64,000 bases of DNA, taken from NCBI RefSeq assembly GCF_025245835.1, contig NZ_JAOBWS010000001.1, forward strand, positions 806,001 through 870,000. The letters are read 5' to 3'. Source of the stretch: Rheinheimera sp. 4Y26. GTDB taxonomy: Bacteria; Pseudomonadota; Gammaproteobacteria; Enterobacterales; Alteromonadaceae. The notes under the pieces are model-generated. The model made no database searches, was not told where the DNA came from, and worked only from the letters and a program-made list of their open reading frames with translations. Shown here piece by piece: positions 17,404 through 25,852 of this stretch (its first letter is position 1; every line of letters starts with the position of its first letter). Made by a program: the position numbers and the translations under genes.

Positions 17404-18594
17404 ATGCCACTTGCGTTATGGGCGCTTACCTTAAGTGCTTTTGCTATCGGAACCACCGAGTTTGTCATAGTCGGGCTTATCCCAACTTTGGCGCAGGATT
17501 TGGGGGTGACTATTCCATCGGCTGGCCTGTTGGTCAGTTTATATGCGCTGGGTGTTGCCATTGGTGCTCCGGTGTTAACCGCTTTAACCGGCCGTTGGCC
17601 GCGGAAAAAATTGTTGCTGGCACTGATGGCACTGTTTACCACCGGCAATGTGTTGGCTTATCTGGCGCCAGGTTACGAAAGTTTAGTGGTAGCCCGCGTG
17701 CTGACAGGTCTGGCGCACGGTGTATTTTTTTCCATTGGTTCCACTATTGCCACCAGTCTGGTCAGTAAAGACAAAGAAGCCAGCGCCATAGCGCTGATGT
17801 TCACAGGTTTAACAGTTGCACTGGTGACAGGAGTGCCGCTTGGTACCTGGATAGGTCAGTTGTTTGGTTGGCGGGCCACCTTTTTAATAGTGGCTTTGTT
17901 AGGTTTTATGGCCTTTATTGGCAGTGTTTTTTTGGTGCCCAATAACCTGAAACAAAATAAAGCAGCGCCGCTTCGTAACCAGTTGCAGGTCTTCACCGAA
18001 CCAAGGTTATTGCTGGTGTACGCCATGACAGCCGTTGGTTATGGCGGCACTTTTGTGGCTTTTACTTATCTTGCGCCCATTTTGCAGCAGGTTTCTGGTT
18101 TTGACGCCGGCGCTATCAGTTTGATTTTATTGGTGTATGGCCTGTCTGTTGCCATTGGCAATATCTGGGGTGGCAAGCTTGCCGATAAACTGGGGCCGGT
18201 CAAAGCGCTGAGTATTATTTTTGCTGGTTTGGCTTTGGTATTGCTGACTTTTACTTTTACCGCCGTACATCCGCTGTTAGCAGTGCTGACGGTATTTATC
18301 TGGGGTGGTTTTGCTTTTGGCAACGTGCCTGGTTTACAGGTCTATGTGGTGCAGCTGGCTGGCAAATATCGTCCCGGAGCTGTGGATGTGGCTTCTGGTT
18401 TAAATATTGCTGCTTTTAATATGGGTATTGCGATAGGTGCAGTGATAGGGGGTATGGTGGTGGCAAAAATGCAGCTGATTGACACCGCCTGGATAGGTTC
18501 CCTGATAGTGCTGCTGGCTTTGGGTCTTACCCTGTTGTCGGCGGTACTGGAGAAAAAAGAACCATACAAAGTTCAGCCCTGTGTTGCAGACTGA
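17404..18594 (+). CDS. MFS transporter, DHA1 type
   Basis: About 396 residues with 12 hydrophobic helices. The start ALWALTLSAFAIGTTEFVIVG and the loop between helices 2 and 3 (LTGRWPRKKLLLAL) are typical of DHA1 drug or sugar efflux proteins related to AraJ/YdhP. Two ATG codons are in a row at 17401 and 17404; AGGAG lies 6 bases before the second. It is divergent from a LysR gene that probably controls it. A small GC hairpin with a T-run follows the stop. The substrate is unknown. Confidence 0.9.
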   Translation: MPLALWALTLSAFAIGTTEFVIVGLIPTLAQDLGVTIPSAGLLVSLYALGVAIGAPVLTALTGRWPRKKLLLALMALFTTGNVLAYLAPGYESLVVARVLTGLAHGVFFSIGSTIATSLVSKDKEASAIALMFTGLTVALVTGVPLGTWIGQLFGWRATFLIVALLGFMAFIGSVFLVPNNLKQNKAAPLRNQLQVFTEPRLLLVYAMTAVGYGGTFVAFTYLAPILQQVSGFDAGAISLILLVYGLSVAIGNIWGGKLADKLGPVKALSIIFAGLALVLLTFTFTAVHPLLAVLTVFIWGGFAFGNVPGLQVYVVQLAGKYRPGAVDVASGLNIAAFNMGIAIGAVIGGMVVAKMQLIDTAWIGSLIVLLALGLTLLSAVLEKKEPYKVQPCVAD

Positions 18595-18620
18595 ACAGGT
18601 AAAATAACATCATTATTCGC

Positions 18621-18648
18621 GGGCTGCACTTGCAGCCTGCGTCTTTTT
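18621..18648 (+). terminator. Probable terminator of the MFS gene
   Basis: Arms GGCTGC/GCAGCC with the loop ACTT, followed by CTTTTT, 27 bases after the stop codon. The stem is short, so confidence is moderate. Confidence 0.5.
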
Positions 18649-18831
18649 GCCGACGGATAAGCTGTCGTTTTACAGATAAAATTGCATCAGTGCTGTCGGT
18701 TTAGGTGTCTGAAAAGAATTGGCACCTTGTTGAATTATTTTGATATTTTATAAATAAGCGCCTTAGTAAATTTTGCACAAAAGCACATTTACAGCTATTT
18801 ATAAACACAGCAAAGCTGGCGGGATATCAGC

Positions 18832-19467
18832 ATGACGAAGGCACTACGGATTTTACTGGCGGAAGATGATATGTTGCTGGCGCAACTGATGTTATTGCAA
18901 CTGCAGGATGCGGGCCATCAGGTTGAGCTGGTTGCCGAAGGTGAAACTGCCGTTTCTGCTGCGTTAAGTTATGCTTTTGATTTGGTATTGCTGGACTGGC
19001 AAATGCCCGGGATGGACGGACTAGCGGCCGCAGCCATGTTGCGTCAGCTGGGTTATAACAGGCCTTTAGTGTTATTAAGTGCTGATACTGTCGAGTCCTC
19101 TTTGTTTGATGCATGTTTACAAAAACCATTTCAGCCGGATAGCTTCCTGGCGATGTTGCGGGCTGTGCTTGGTGCTGATTTACCGCCACAGTTTAACTTG
19201 GCTGTAAGTCCGGAGCTCAAACAGCAATTTAAGCTGGCGTTAGCGGATATTCAGCAGCAATTACTGCGGGCTTGTCAAAGCCGGGATGAGGCCACAATGA
19301 GGGCTATAACACATCAGTTAAAAGGCAGCGCCGAAAGTTTTGGTGCCGCAGCTTTAACAGCAGAAGCAGATAAATTACAACGCCTCTGGCAGACCCAGCC
19401 AGTCCAGCAAGATCAGTTAGTGCTGTTGTTACAGCAAATAGCATTGGAGCTACAAAGTGCCCCGTGA
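18832..19467 (+). CDS. Response regulator with C-terminal Hpt domain
   Basis: A 211-residue protein with two phosphorelay domains. The receiver (about 5-115) has the acidic pocket EDD near residue 12, the phosphoacceptor Asp in LLDWQMPGMDG (residue 55), and a conserved Lys in LQKPF. The C-terminal Hpt domain (about 125-205) has the phosphorylated His in THQLKGSAESFGA (residue 161). Fusion of REC to Hpt lets a phosphate be stored or passed on to another receiver. The next gene overlaps by 11 bases and encodes a single receiver, the natural partner. No kinase is adjacent, so the input kinase must be elsewhere. Confidence 0.88.
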   Translation: MTKALRILLAEDDMLLAQLMLLQLQDAGHQVELVAEGETAVSAALSYAFDLVLLDWQMPGMDGLAAAAMLRQLGYNRPLVLLSADTVESSLFDACLQKPFQPDSFLAMLRAVLGADLPPQFNLAVSPELKQQFKLALADIQQQLLRACQSRDEATMRAITHQLKGSAESFGAAALTAEADKLQRLWQTQPVQQDQLVLLLQQIALELQSAP

Positions 19468-19885
19468 ATGGAAAATTCTGTTGGTTGATGATCAGGACTA
19501 CACCCGGCAGCTGCTGCGTAATTTGCTGATGTCGGTGGCTCCTGAGCCAAAACTGGTGCAGCGCCGTTATAGTTTTTTGCAAGCTTCTACCGCGGCGCAG
19601 GCCAGTTATGCCTTTAACCTGTACAGGCCGGATTTAGTATTTCTGGATATTGATTTACCCGACGGTAATGGTCTGGAATTGTTACATCAATTAAAAGAAA
19701 GCCGCAAAGACTGTTTTATCGTGATGGTGAGTGGTGTCAGCACACTGGATAATGTCAAAAGTGCCATCAGTGAAGGTGCCGCTTCTTTTATTGTAAAACC
19801 TTTTAATGGCGACAAAATTTTTGCGGTGATGCAACTGTTTGATCAATTTATTGAAGAGCAAAGTGTGGCTAAAAAAATGACATGA
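19457..19885 (+). CDS. Single-domain response regulator (REC only)
   Basis: A 142-residue receiver with DDQD near residue 11, the phosphoacceptor Asp in FLDIDLPDGNG (residue 64), Ser/Thr in VMVSG and Lys in VKPF. No output domain follows. The start is GTG, with GGAG 7 bases upstream inside the preceding gene, so the two are translationally coupled. It may act as a phosphate sink or relay for the REC-Hpt protein, or by protein-protein contact. Confidence 0.88.
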   Translation: MPREWKILLVDDQDYTRQLLRNLLMSVAPEPKLVQRRYSFLQASTAAQASYAFNLYRPDLVFLDIDLPDGNGLELLHQLKESRKDCFIVMVSGVSTLDNVKSAISEGAASFIVKPFNGDKIFAVMQLFDQFIEEQSVAKKMT

Positions 19886-19992
19886 GTCCGTTGTTTTGCT
19901 GTCGTCACTGATGTCGTGTTTATCTTGCGGTACTTTTTGCAGTGTTATCAAGCCTACAAAACATGACTGCTAACACAGCACTGCTATTGATC

Positions 19993-20025
19993 AAAAACGG
20001 CAAGGATAAGTTGTTATCCTTGCCG
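19993..20025 (-). terminator. Terminator downstream of the VOC gene
   Basis: Twelve-bp arms CGGCAAGGATAA/TTATCCTTGCCG with a 4-base loop and a T-run on the minus strand. It lies 35 bases after the stop of the VOC gene and may also end the convergent plus-strand transcript. Confidence 0.85.
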
Positions 20026-20059
20026 CTGTGATTTTGACGTTAATGTGCAGATGCCTGCA

Positions 20060-20473
20060 TTATTGTGCTGGCTGACTGTTATCCATCCAGAACAACTCCC
20101 AAACATGGCCGTCCGGGTCGCTCAGGCTACGGCTATACATAAAACCATGATCCTGAAGCGGATTTACATCAATCACACCACCTGCTTTTTGTACCCTTGC
20201 CAGCATGCTGTCTACTTCAGCGCGGCTTTGGCAAGACAGCGCCAGCATTACTTCACTGCTGTTTTGCGCCGGTATAGGTCTGCTGGTAAAACTGCGCCAT
20301 TTGTCGTGGGTTAATAACATCACATAAATACTTTCGCTCCACACCATACAAGCCGCGGTGTCGTCGGTATATTGTGGATTATTGTCAAAACCCAGTGCCT
20401 GATAATAGGCCATGGCAGTTTTCAGGTGATTGACCGGTAAGTTAATAAAGACCATCCGTTGTTGCTGTTTCAT
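20060..20473 (-). CDS. VOC-superfamily protein (glyoxalase/bleomycin resistance-like)
   Basis: A 137-residue protein with the paired beta-alpha-beta-beta-beta fold signature: MVFINLPVNHLKTAMAYYQ at the start, IYVMLLTHDKW, and the late SLSDPDGHVWELFWMD with a metal-ligand Glu. The chosen ATG has AGGAG 8 bases upstream; a longer open frame extends upstream but overlaps the PepSY gene and lacks a site. Members close to this type are often annotated as lactoylglutathione-lyase-like, but function is not known. Confidence 0.85.
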   Translation of the reverse strand: MKQQQRMVFINLPVNHLKTAMAYYQALGFDNNPQYTDDTAACMVWSESIYVMLLTHDKWRSFTSRPIPAQNSSEVMLALSCQSRAEVDSMLARVQKAGGVIDVNPLQDHGFMYSRSLSDPDGHVWELFWMDNSQPAQ

Positions 20474-20532
20474 CCTTTGGCTCCTGCTGGATAATTTAAA
20501 AAGTGAGGTTGGCCCCGCAATCGGGATTTTTA

Positions 20533-21582
20533 CTATGGGTGATGAGCGGGATTTTTGCCAGTGCGCTGACGCCAGCCCAAACCCAATAACCATAACAATA
20601 ACGGTAATATTCCGGCTATTGCCAATAACCAACGATAAAAAGTGCCGCCCACAGCAGCGGTATGCAGCGGGTAAATCAGCTGGCTGATGCGCTGCCCTGT
20701 GGCCGCTTTGGTGGCATCCTGCAGTGTGAGCACTGCTGCTGTAGCTGCGGAGATTTGTACCACAGAGCGGCCATTCGGATGCCATTCTGCAGCTTGTTGC
20801 AGTCTGAATGAAACAGGGGCAGTATCGGATTGACGAAAGCTGGCCAGTCTGATTTTTGCCTGAGGTAAGCTTTGTTGTGCTTTGGGTAACCAAAGTTGCC
20901 ACTGGCTTTGGCTTAAAGCTACAGCGCTCTGGGGTGGTACAGCGGGGCTCGGTTGAGGTTGGTCGGAAAATACCAAGCTAAGTGCCTGTTGCACCGCGCT
21001 GTGATAGGACATGGCAGTGCCGGTCAGCACCACCCAGACCAATAAAGGCAAGCTGAATAATCCCAGCAAAAAGTGCCATTGCCGGTATTGTTGCAGTTTG
21101 CTCTGGGCAAAAGGCAATCGCAGCCACTGTGCTCTGAAACGTCTGGGCCAGTTGCTGGCCAGACCCGTCGCTAACAACAGCAGGCTGAGTATCCCCACAA
21201 CACCGGGCAGCTGATGTTTTAACGGTTTGACCAGCAGATACAGGTGGAATTGATAATTCCAGTCGATCCAGTCACAAAAGGGCGCCCGGCTTAATAACAA
21301 CCGGCCATCAGCACTGCGATATTCCAGAGTACCATCATGGCGCGACAACTCCAGCCAGGGCCTGTCGGGCTGTGGCAAACGCACAAATGCATAGTCTTGT
21401 TGCGTAAGCTGATCCAGGCTGCGGCCCAGTAGAGCTAAGTCGGTTACCAGTGGGGTATCGAGCTGCGGGTATTGCCATTGCAACAACGGATTTTTAAATA
21501 ACAAGATGCTGCCGCTGGCGCAAAGCAACAGCAGGATAAAGCCAAGCCAGAGCCCCAACTGGCGGTGGATGTTTTTTAGCAC
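20533..21582 (-). CDS. PepSY-associated membrane protein
   Basis: A 349-residue protein with an N-terminal helix (IHRQLGLWLGFILLLLCASG) and three further membrane helices near 130, 180 and the C-terminus, with PepSY-type periplasmic parts between. This is the PepSY_TM family often found beside TonB-dependent siderophore receptors, where members take part in reduction or release of iron from siderophores. It lies downstream of the TonB receptor on the same strand, 143 bases apart, and is probably cotranscribed. Confidence 0.85.
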   Translation of the reverse strand: MLKNIHRQLGLWLGFILLLLCASGSILLFKNPLLQWQYPQLDTPLVTDLALLGRSLDQLTQQDYAFVRLPQPDRPWLELSRHDGTLEYRSADGRLLLSRAPFCDWIDWNYQFHLYLLVKPLKHQLPGVVGILSLLLLATGLASNWPRRFRAQWLRLPFAQSKLQQYRQWHFLLGLFSLPLLVWVVLTGTAMSYHSAVQQALSLVFSDQPQPSPAVPPQSAVALSQSQWQLWLPKAQQSLPQAKIRLASFRQSDTAPVSFRLQQAAEWHPNGRSVVQISAATAAVLTLQDATKAATGQRISQLIYPLHTAAVGGTFYRWLLAIAGILPLLLWLLGLGWRQRTGKNPAHHP

Positions 21583-21725
21583 TTCGCCTGACTCCGCACT
21601 GGGAACATAAAGCGCATCATCAGCAACTTTTCAGGTGCACAGCAGTCGGCGTGAAGCCGACGCGCTGTGACAATGGACCAGGCGCTCCTGTCAGCAAAGT
21701 TCACAGCGAATGCAGTAAGCACAGC

Positions 21726-23816
21726 TTAAAACCCATATTGCCAGCTCAGCGACAAGGTACGGCCCATACCGGCAAAGTAGCTGCCGGCGGCAGGCGTAGT
21801 TTGCGAATAATAGGTAATGTATTGTTTATCAAGTAAATTCTCTGCACCTAAGGTCCAGGTTCCCAGTTCGTGATGCTGGTAACTGACCGAAGCATCCATG
21901 GTCTGATAACCGTCAAAATGACTGCCATCGTTATAGCTGATATCAAATAACCGGCTTAATTGCAGACGGCTGCTGACTTGCATCGGCCACTGCGCCAGCC
22001 AATACAGATTCAGCCGCTCTGGTGCCATGTTAACACCGCCTAAGTCTTTATCGGTTTGGCCGTCGTTGTTGCTGTCGTACTGACCCTGACTGCGCGCATA
22101 GGTCAGGCCAAGGCTGGCTTCGGTGCTGTAATTCCACTGGGCTTCAGCTTCAAAACCGGTAATTTCGGTTTTTTCCCGCATCACACTGTAAATGCCGTCT
22201 TTGTCAGCCTGTAACCTTGAACCTAAATCAGAATCCGAAGTGAAATAGCTGCTTTGCAGCCGGTAGTGTTCATTCGCAAATTCAATACCGATTTCGGCGT
22301 TGTCTGACACCACAGGCTGTAAATTCAGAAAAGACGCCACCGACTGATTGGGTTTATTAATGGCTCTGAGCACCCGGCCTACGTCCGGCATGCCAAACCC
22401 CTGATTGTAACTGGCATAGGCCCGGATATTGTCGGTCAGCTGATGCACAATACCAAAGTTGTGCAGCAATTCGTTAAAGCTTGGCTCGCCGCCTTTGACA
22501 AAACTGCTTTTACTGGAGGCCAGGGTGGTGAAATCATCGACCTGCAGCTGACCGTATTCGTAACGGGCACCGCCGCTGAAGGTCCAGTTTGGCAGGCCGT
22601 CATATCTGAGCTGCACAAAAGGGGCATAGTTATGAAATTCAGTTTCCGGCACCCAGTTGCGGTCGGTCAGCACCAGCTCCTGATAAGTCAGATCCTTTAG
22701 CCAGTCCAGGCCAGTGCTGACATCCAGCGCAGTACCGGCCAGGTTTGAGCCAAACCAGGTGACACGGGAGCCGACTTTTTCTGAGATATTTTGTGACTGA
22801 TCAAAAATATTGTTGCCGTATTTTGGATCCTGAAAAGTTGCGGCGCGACTGCCGCCAAACATCGACGAAAAATCCTGGGCAAACAGCTGCCAGCTGAGCT
22901 GACCGCCCAGCAGTTGTTGATGCTGATAATCCAAAGATGCTGAAGTTACTTTATTCTGCGCGCCATAACCTTCGGTTTTTCCTGGAACTGACGTGGTGGG
23001 AATCCCCAGCGCTGGCTTGCCATCAACCGGCTTATAGTCATTATTCCCTTCTAAATCAAAATGGTTCACCATCAGCTGCAGGCTCTGTTCGGCTGAAAAC
23101 TGCCATTTTGTTTTTAAAAACAGGTCAATAGCATCTGAGTTCATGGTGTCACCCTGAGTGGTGTCGACGCCAATCAGCTGGCCATTGCCATCCAGATAAA
23201 CCCCGGTTTTATTCAGGGCAACACCAGCGACCACAGACACTGTATCCATTTGCTTTGAATACAGATAACTGCCTCTGTAGCTTTGTGTGTCGCTGCCGCC
23301 TGTGGCAGGCGCAGAGGCAGTCAGTTTCAGTTGATGCTGCTGCTCGCCCGGCGATTTGGTAATGATATTAATAATACCGCCACTGGCGCCCATGCCCTGA
23401 ATAGCATTGGCTCCGCGGATAATTTCAATACGTTCGATCATGGCCGGATCGATAGTGTTGCCATCACGTGAGCCGTTACGCAGTGGCGTAGATTGTGGCA
23501 CGCCATCAATCATGTACAGCGGTTCGCGGCCACGTAAGGTTTCACCATTGGCGGTGAGCTTTTGCCGGCTGGGCGAAAATGCCGGCAACAGATTACCGAG
23601 AATTTGTGAGATATCCTGGGTTAATGCCAGCTGTTGTTTCAGCTGTTCCTGATCAATCACTGTAATAGTGGCAGGCACTGTGCTGACCGGATAAGAAGCG
23701 CGCATCGACGAGACCGAAATACGTTCAATCTTTTCGGTGCCGTTATCGGCCAATACGGCAAAAGACATCAAAGCACCGGAAACAGTTAAAGCCAGCATCA
23801 GTTTGGACAAATTCAT
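21726..23816 (-). CDS. TonB-dependent receptor, probable siderophore receptor
   Basis: A 696-residue outer membrane receptor. A signal peptide ends near residue 23. The TonB box-like region is followed by a plug domain (about 45-160; LYMIDGVPQSTPLRNG, MIERIEIIRGANAIQGMG, GGIINIITKSP) and a 22-strand barrel ending in the aromatic residue F of WQYGF. The PepSY protein downstream supports a role in iron-chelate uptake. A 20-bp palindrome lies 29 bases upstream, possibly an iron regulator site. The ligand is unknown. Confidence 0.93.
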   Translation of the reverse strand: MNLSKLMLALTVSGALMSFAVLADNGTEKIERISVSSMRASYPVSTVPATITVIDQEQLKQQLALTQDISQILGNLLPAFSPSRQKLTANGETLRGREPLYMIDGVPQSTPLRNGSRDGNTIDPAMIERIEIIRGANAIQGMGASGGIINIITKSPGEQQHQLKLTASAPATGGSDTQSYRGSYLYSKQMDTVSVVAGVALNKTGVYLDGNGQLIGVDTTQGDTMNSDAIDLFLKTKWQFSAEQSLQLMVNHFDLEGNNDYKPVDGKPALGIPTTSVPGKTEGYGAQNKVTSASLDYQHQQLLGGQLSWQLFAQDFSSMFGGSRAATFQDPKYGNNIFDQSQNISEKVGSRVTWFGSNLAGTALDVSTGLDWLKDLTYQELVLTDRNWVPETEFHNYAPFVQLRYDGLPNWTFSGGARYEYGQLQVDDFTTLASSKSSFVKGGEPSFNELLHNFGIVHQLTDNIRAYASYNQGFGMPDVGRVLRAINKPNQSVASFLNLQPVVSDNAEIGIEFANEHYRLQSSYFTSDSDLGSRLQADKDGIYSVMREKTEITGFEAEAQWNYSTEASLGLTYARSQGQYDSNNDGQTDKDLGGVNMAPERLNLYWLAQWPMQVSSRLQLSRLFDISYNDGSHFDGYQTMDASVSYQHHELGTWTLGAENLLDKQYITYYSQTTPAAGSYFAGMGRTLSLSWQYGF

Positions 23817-23844
23817 CAGTCACACCAAGGTTGAATAAAAATGG

Positions 23845-23864
23845 TTCGCATTTATAAATGCGAA
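23845..23864. promoter_or_regulatory. Perfect 20-bp palindrome upstream of the TonB receptor gene
   Basis: The sequence TTCGCATTTATAAATGCGAA is its own reverse complement and lies 29 bases before the receptor start, followed by AATAGTTCTTAAG. Position and AT-rich core suggest an operator, and the flanking ATAAATGCGAATAGTTC has some likeness to Fur sites of related bacteria, but the match is not good enough to name the regulator. Confidence 0.55.
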
Positions 23865-23967
23865 TAGTTCTTAAGTCAATACTGATATAACAAAACTTTT
23901 ATAACAAAACTTTGGGGGTAGATGTTGAGAACCGGTTTGCTGTTTTTATGGTGACTGACCCTTTTGC

Positions 23968-24873
23968 TTAGACCTCCTGCATTTTTTCGTAACGCTCTGC
24001 CAGATAATCAATCAGGCTGCGCACCGAAGGTAATAAACCACGCCGGCTTGGGAACACCAGATGAATCATCTCCCGCCTTGGCGTCCAATCGGGCAGCAGA
24101 TTAATCAATTGACCCGAGGCCAGATAAGGGCCAACCATCAGTTGTGGTAATTGCACCACCCCGACACCTGCCAGCGCCGCTGACAATAAAGTAGCCATAT
24201 CTGTGGTGATCAGCCTCGGCTGGTAATCGACTTTTTTGATTTCACCATCAGTATGATGCAGGCACCACTGCTGGGGTTCATTGACTCTGGTTCGGCTCAG
24301 CGCCGGCAAGCCTGCCAATTGTTCAGGCTGTTGTGGCAGACCTTGCTGCTGCACCAACGAAGGGCTTGCCACCAGACACTGGCCGCGGTCAGATAAAATC
24401 CGAAGCACCAAATCTGAATCTTCCAGCGGCGTTGGCCGAACCCGGACTGCTAAATCAAAACCTTCGGCCAATACATCCACTCTGCGGTTGGTGGCTTCGA
24501 GGTGGATCTGTACCCCCGGATACAACAACATAAAATCAGCCAGCATCTGCGCCAGATGAAAATGCAACAAACCAACAGGACAGCTGAGCCGGATAATACC
24601 TTTGGGCTCATGGGTCAGACGGTCAATGGCCTGCTGCGCCGCTTCAGCCTCCACCAGCATGGCTTTGCAGTGCGCCAGATAAATTTGCCCAAGCTCAGTT
24701 AACACAAAATGCCGGGTGGACCTTTGAATAAGCCGCACCGTCAGTTGCTGTTCCAGTCTGGCAATACGGCGGCTCAAGGTAGATTTAGGCAGCTGTAGCT
24801 GCCGGCTGGCCGCGGCAAAACCTCCGGCTTGTGCTACCTGGGCAAATAAATACAGGTCATTCAGGTCCGGCAT
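23968..24873 (-). CDS. LysR-family transcriptional regulator
   Basis: A 301-residue regulator with an N-terminal HTH (about 3-60; AGGFAAASRQLQLPKSTLSRRIARLE, split here as GGFAAASRQLQLPKS and TLSRRIARLE) and a substrate-binding domain (about 88-295) of the CrgA/DsdC-like group. It is divergent from the YcaC-type hydrolase gene across about 210 bases, a common pairing, so it probably controls that gene. Confidence 0.92.
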   Translation of the reverse strand: MPDLNDLYLFAQVAQAGGFAAASRQLQLPKSTLSRRIARLEQQLTVRLIQRSTRHFVLTELGQIYLAHCKAMLVEAEAAQQAIDRLTHEPKGIIRLSCPVGLLHFHLAQMLADFMLLYPGVQIHLEATNRRVDVLAEGFDLAVRVRPTPLEDSDLVLRILSDRGQCLVASPSLVQQQGLPQQPEQLAGLPALSRTRVNEPQQWCLHHTDGEIKKVDYQPRLITTDMATLLSAALAGVGVVQLPQLMVGPYLASGQLINLLPDWTPRREMIHLVFPSRRGLLPSVRSLIDYLAERYEKMQEV

Positions 24874-25084
24874 CTTGATTGTTCCAAATTTAAAACGATG
24901 AGTGCCAATTTAACCATCTACCGAAGTATTGTGCCACTGGCTAGCATTGTTTTGCCTTCTTGAGGCCGCAGTGCTGCGCTGCAGCGCAGGTCCCCGGGCA
25001 ATTGGCACTACAATTGTTCTGTGCTTTAAAGCACAGGGCAGAACAAGGCAGGCCAGGCCTGTCTGAACAGCAAGGAGATGAACA

Positions 25085-25771
25085 ATGAGCAACACTTATA
25101 AGCGTTTGGATAAAAACAATGCGGCAGTACTGCTGGTGGACCACCAGGCCGGTTTATTGTCGCTGGTGCGCGATATTGAACCTGACAAGTTCAAGAATAA
25201 CGTGTTGGCACTGGCTGATTTGGCAAAATATTTTGCCCTGCCAACCATTTTAACCACCAGTTTTGAACAAGGTCCGAATGGGCCGCTGGTGCCTGAGTTA
25301 AAACAAATGTTCCCCGAAGCGCCTTATATTGCGCGTCCGGGCCAGATCAATGCATGGGACAATGAAGATTTTGTCCGTGCTGTTAAAGCAACTGGCAAAA
25401 AACAACTGATTATTGCCGGTGTAGTCACCGAAGTTTGTGTGGCATTTCCGGCTTTATCGGCGCTTGAGGCTGGTTATGACGTCTTTATTGTTACCGACGC
25501 TTCCGGCACATTTAATGCCATGACCCGCGATGCCGCCTGGCAGCGCATGAGCGCAGCAGGCGCACAGCTGATGACCTGGTTTGGCACCGCCTGTGAGCTG
25601 CACCGCGACTGGCGCAACGACGTGGAGGGTTTGCGCATTATTTCTGTCCTGTGCTGTTGTGACTCTATGGCTTCCCTTAGCTCTGATGCAGGATTTATCC
25701 GAACATTTTGTTTACTGACAAGCTGTTACATCATGCAACCACATCTCTGCTTTGCCTTGACTGGCCGTTAA
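25085..25771 (+). CDS. ycaC: YcaC-type isochorismatase-superfamily hydrolase with an altered C-terminus
   Basis: A 228-residue protein whose first 180 or so residues match E. coli YcaC very closely, including Asp19 in LLVDHQAGLL, Arg84 and Cys118 in TEVCVAFPALSA. AAGGAG lies 8 bases before the ATG. After HRDWRNDVEGL the usual tail (about 25 residues with a SNHIPDYRNL motif) is absent; instead there are about 50 unrelated cysteine-rich residues. Reading the +1 frame at that point gives Ala-Leu-Phe, as in the family, then diverges too, so the 3' end seems to be deleted or replaced. The enzyme may be damaged. The divergent LysR gene is the likely regulator. Confidence 0.85.
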   Translation: MSNTYKRLDKNNAAVLLVDHQAGLLSLVRDIEPDKFKNNVLALADLAKYFALPTILTTSFEQGPNGPLVPELKQMFPEAPYIARPGQINAWDNEDFVRAVKATGKKQLIIAGVVTEVCVAFPALSALEAGYDVFIVTDASGTFNAMTRDAAWQRMSAAGAQLMTWFGTACELHRDWRNDVEGLRIISVLCCCDSMASLSSDAGFIRTFCLLTSCYIMQPHLCFALTGR

Positions 25772-25852
25772 TAAAAACTAAGGTGTATACATCAAAGGAA
25801 CTTATTGGCCGGTATCCACTTTTGCCGGCAGCTGCAGTGGCAGGGAGGCAAC

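Noticed and set aside
20474-20902. Upstream extension of the VOC protein to 280 residues
   Set aside because: The extension overlaps the PepSY gene, is low in hydrophobic order and has no ribosome binding site, while AGGAG precedes the ATG at 20473.
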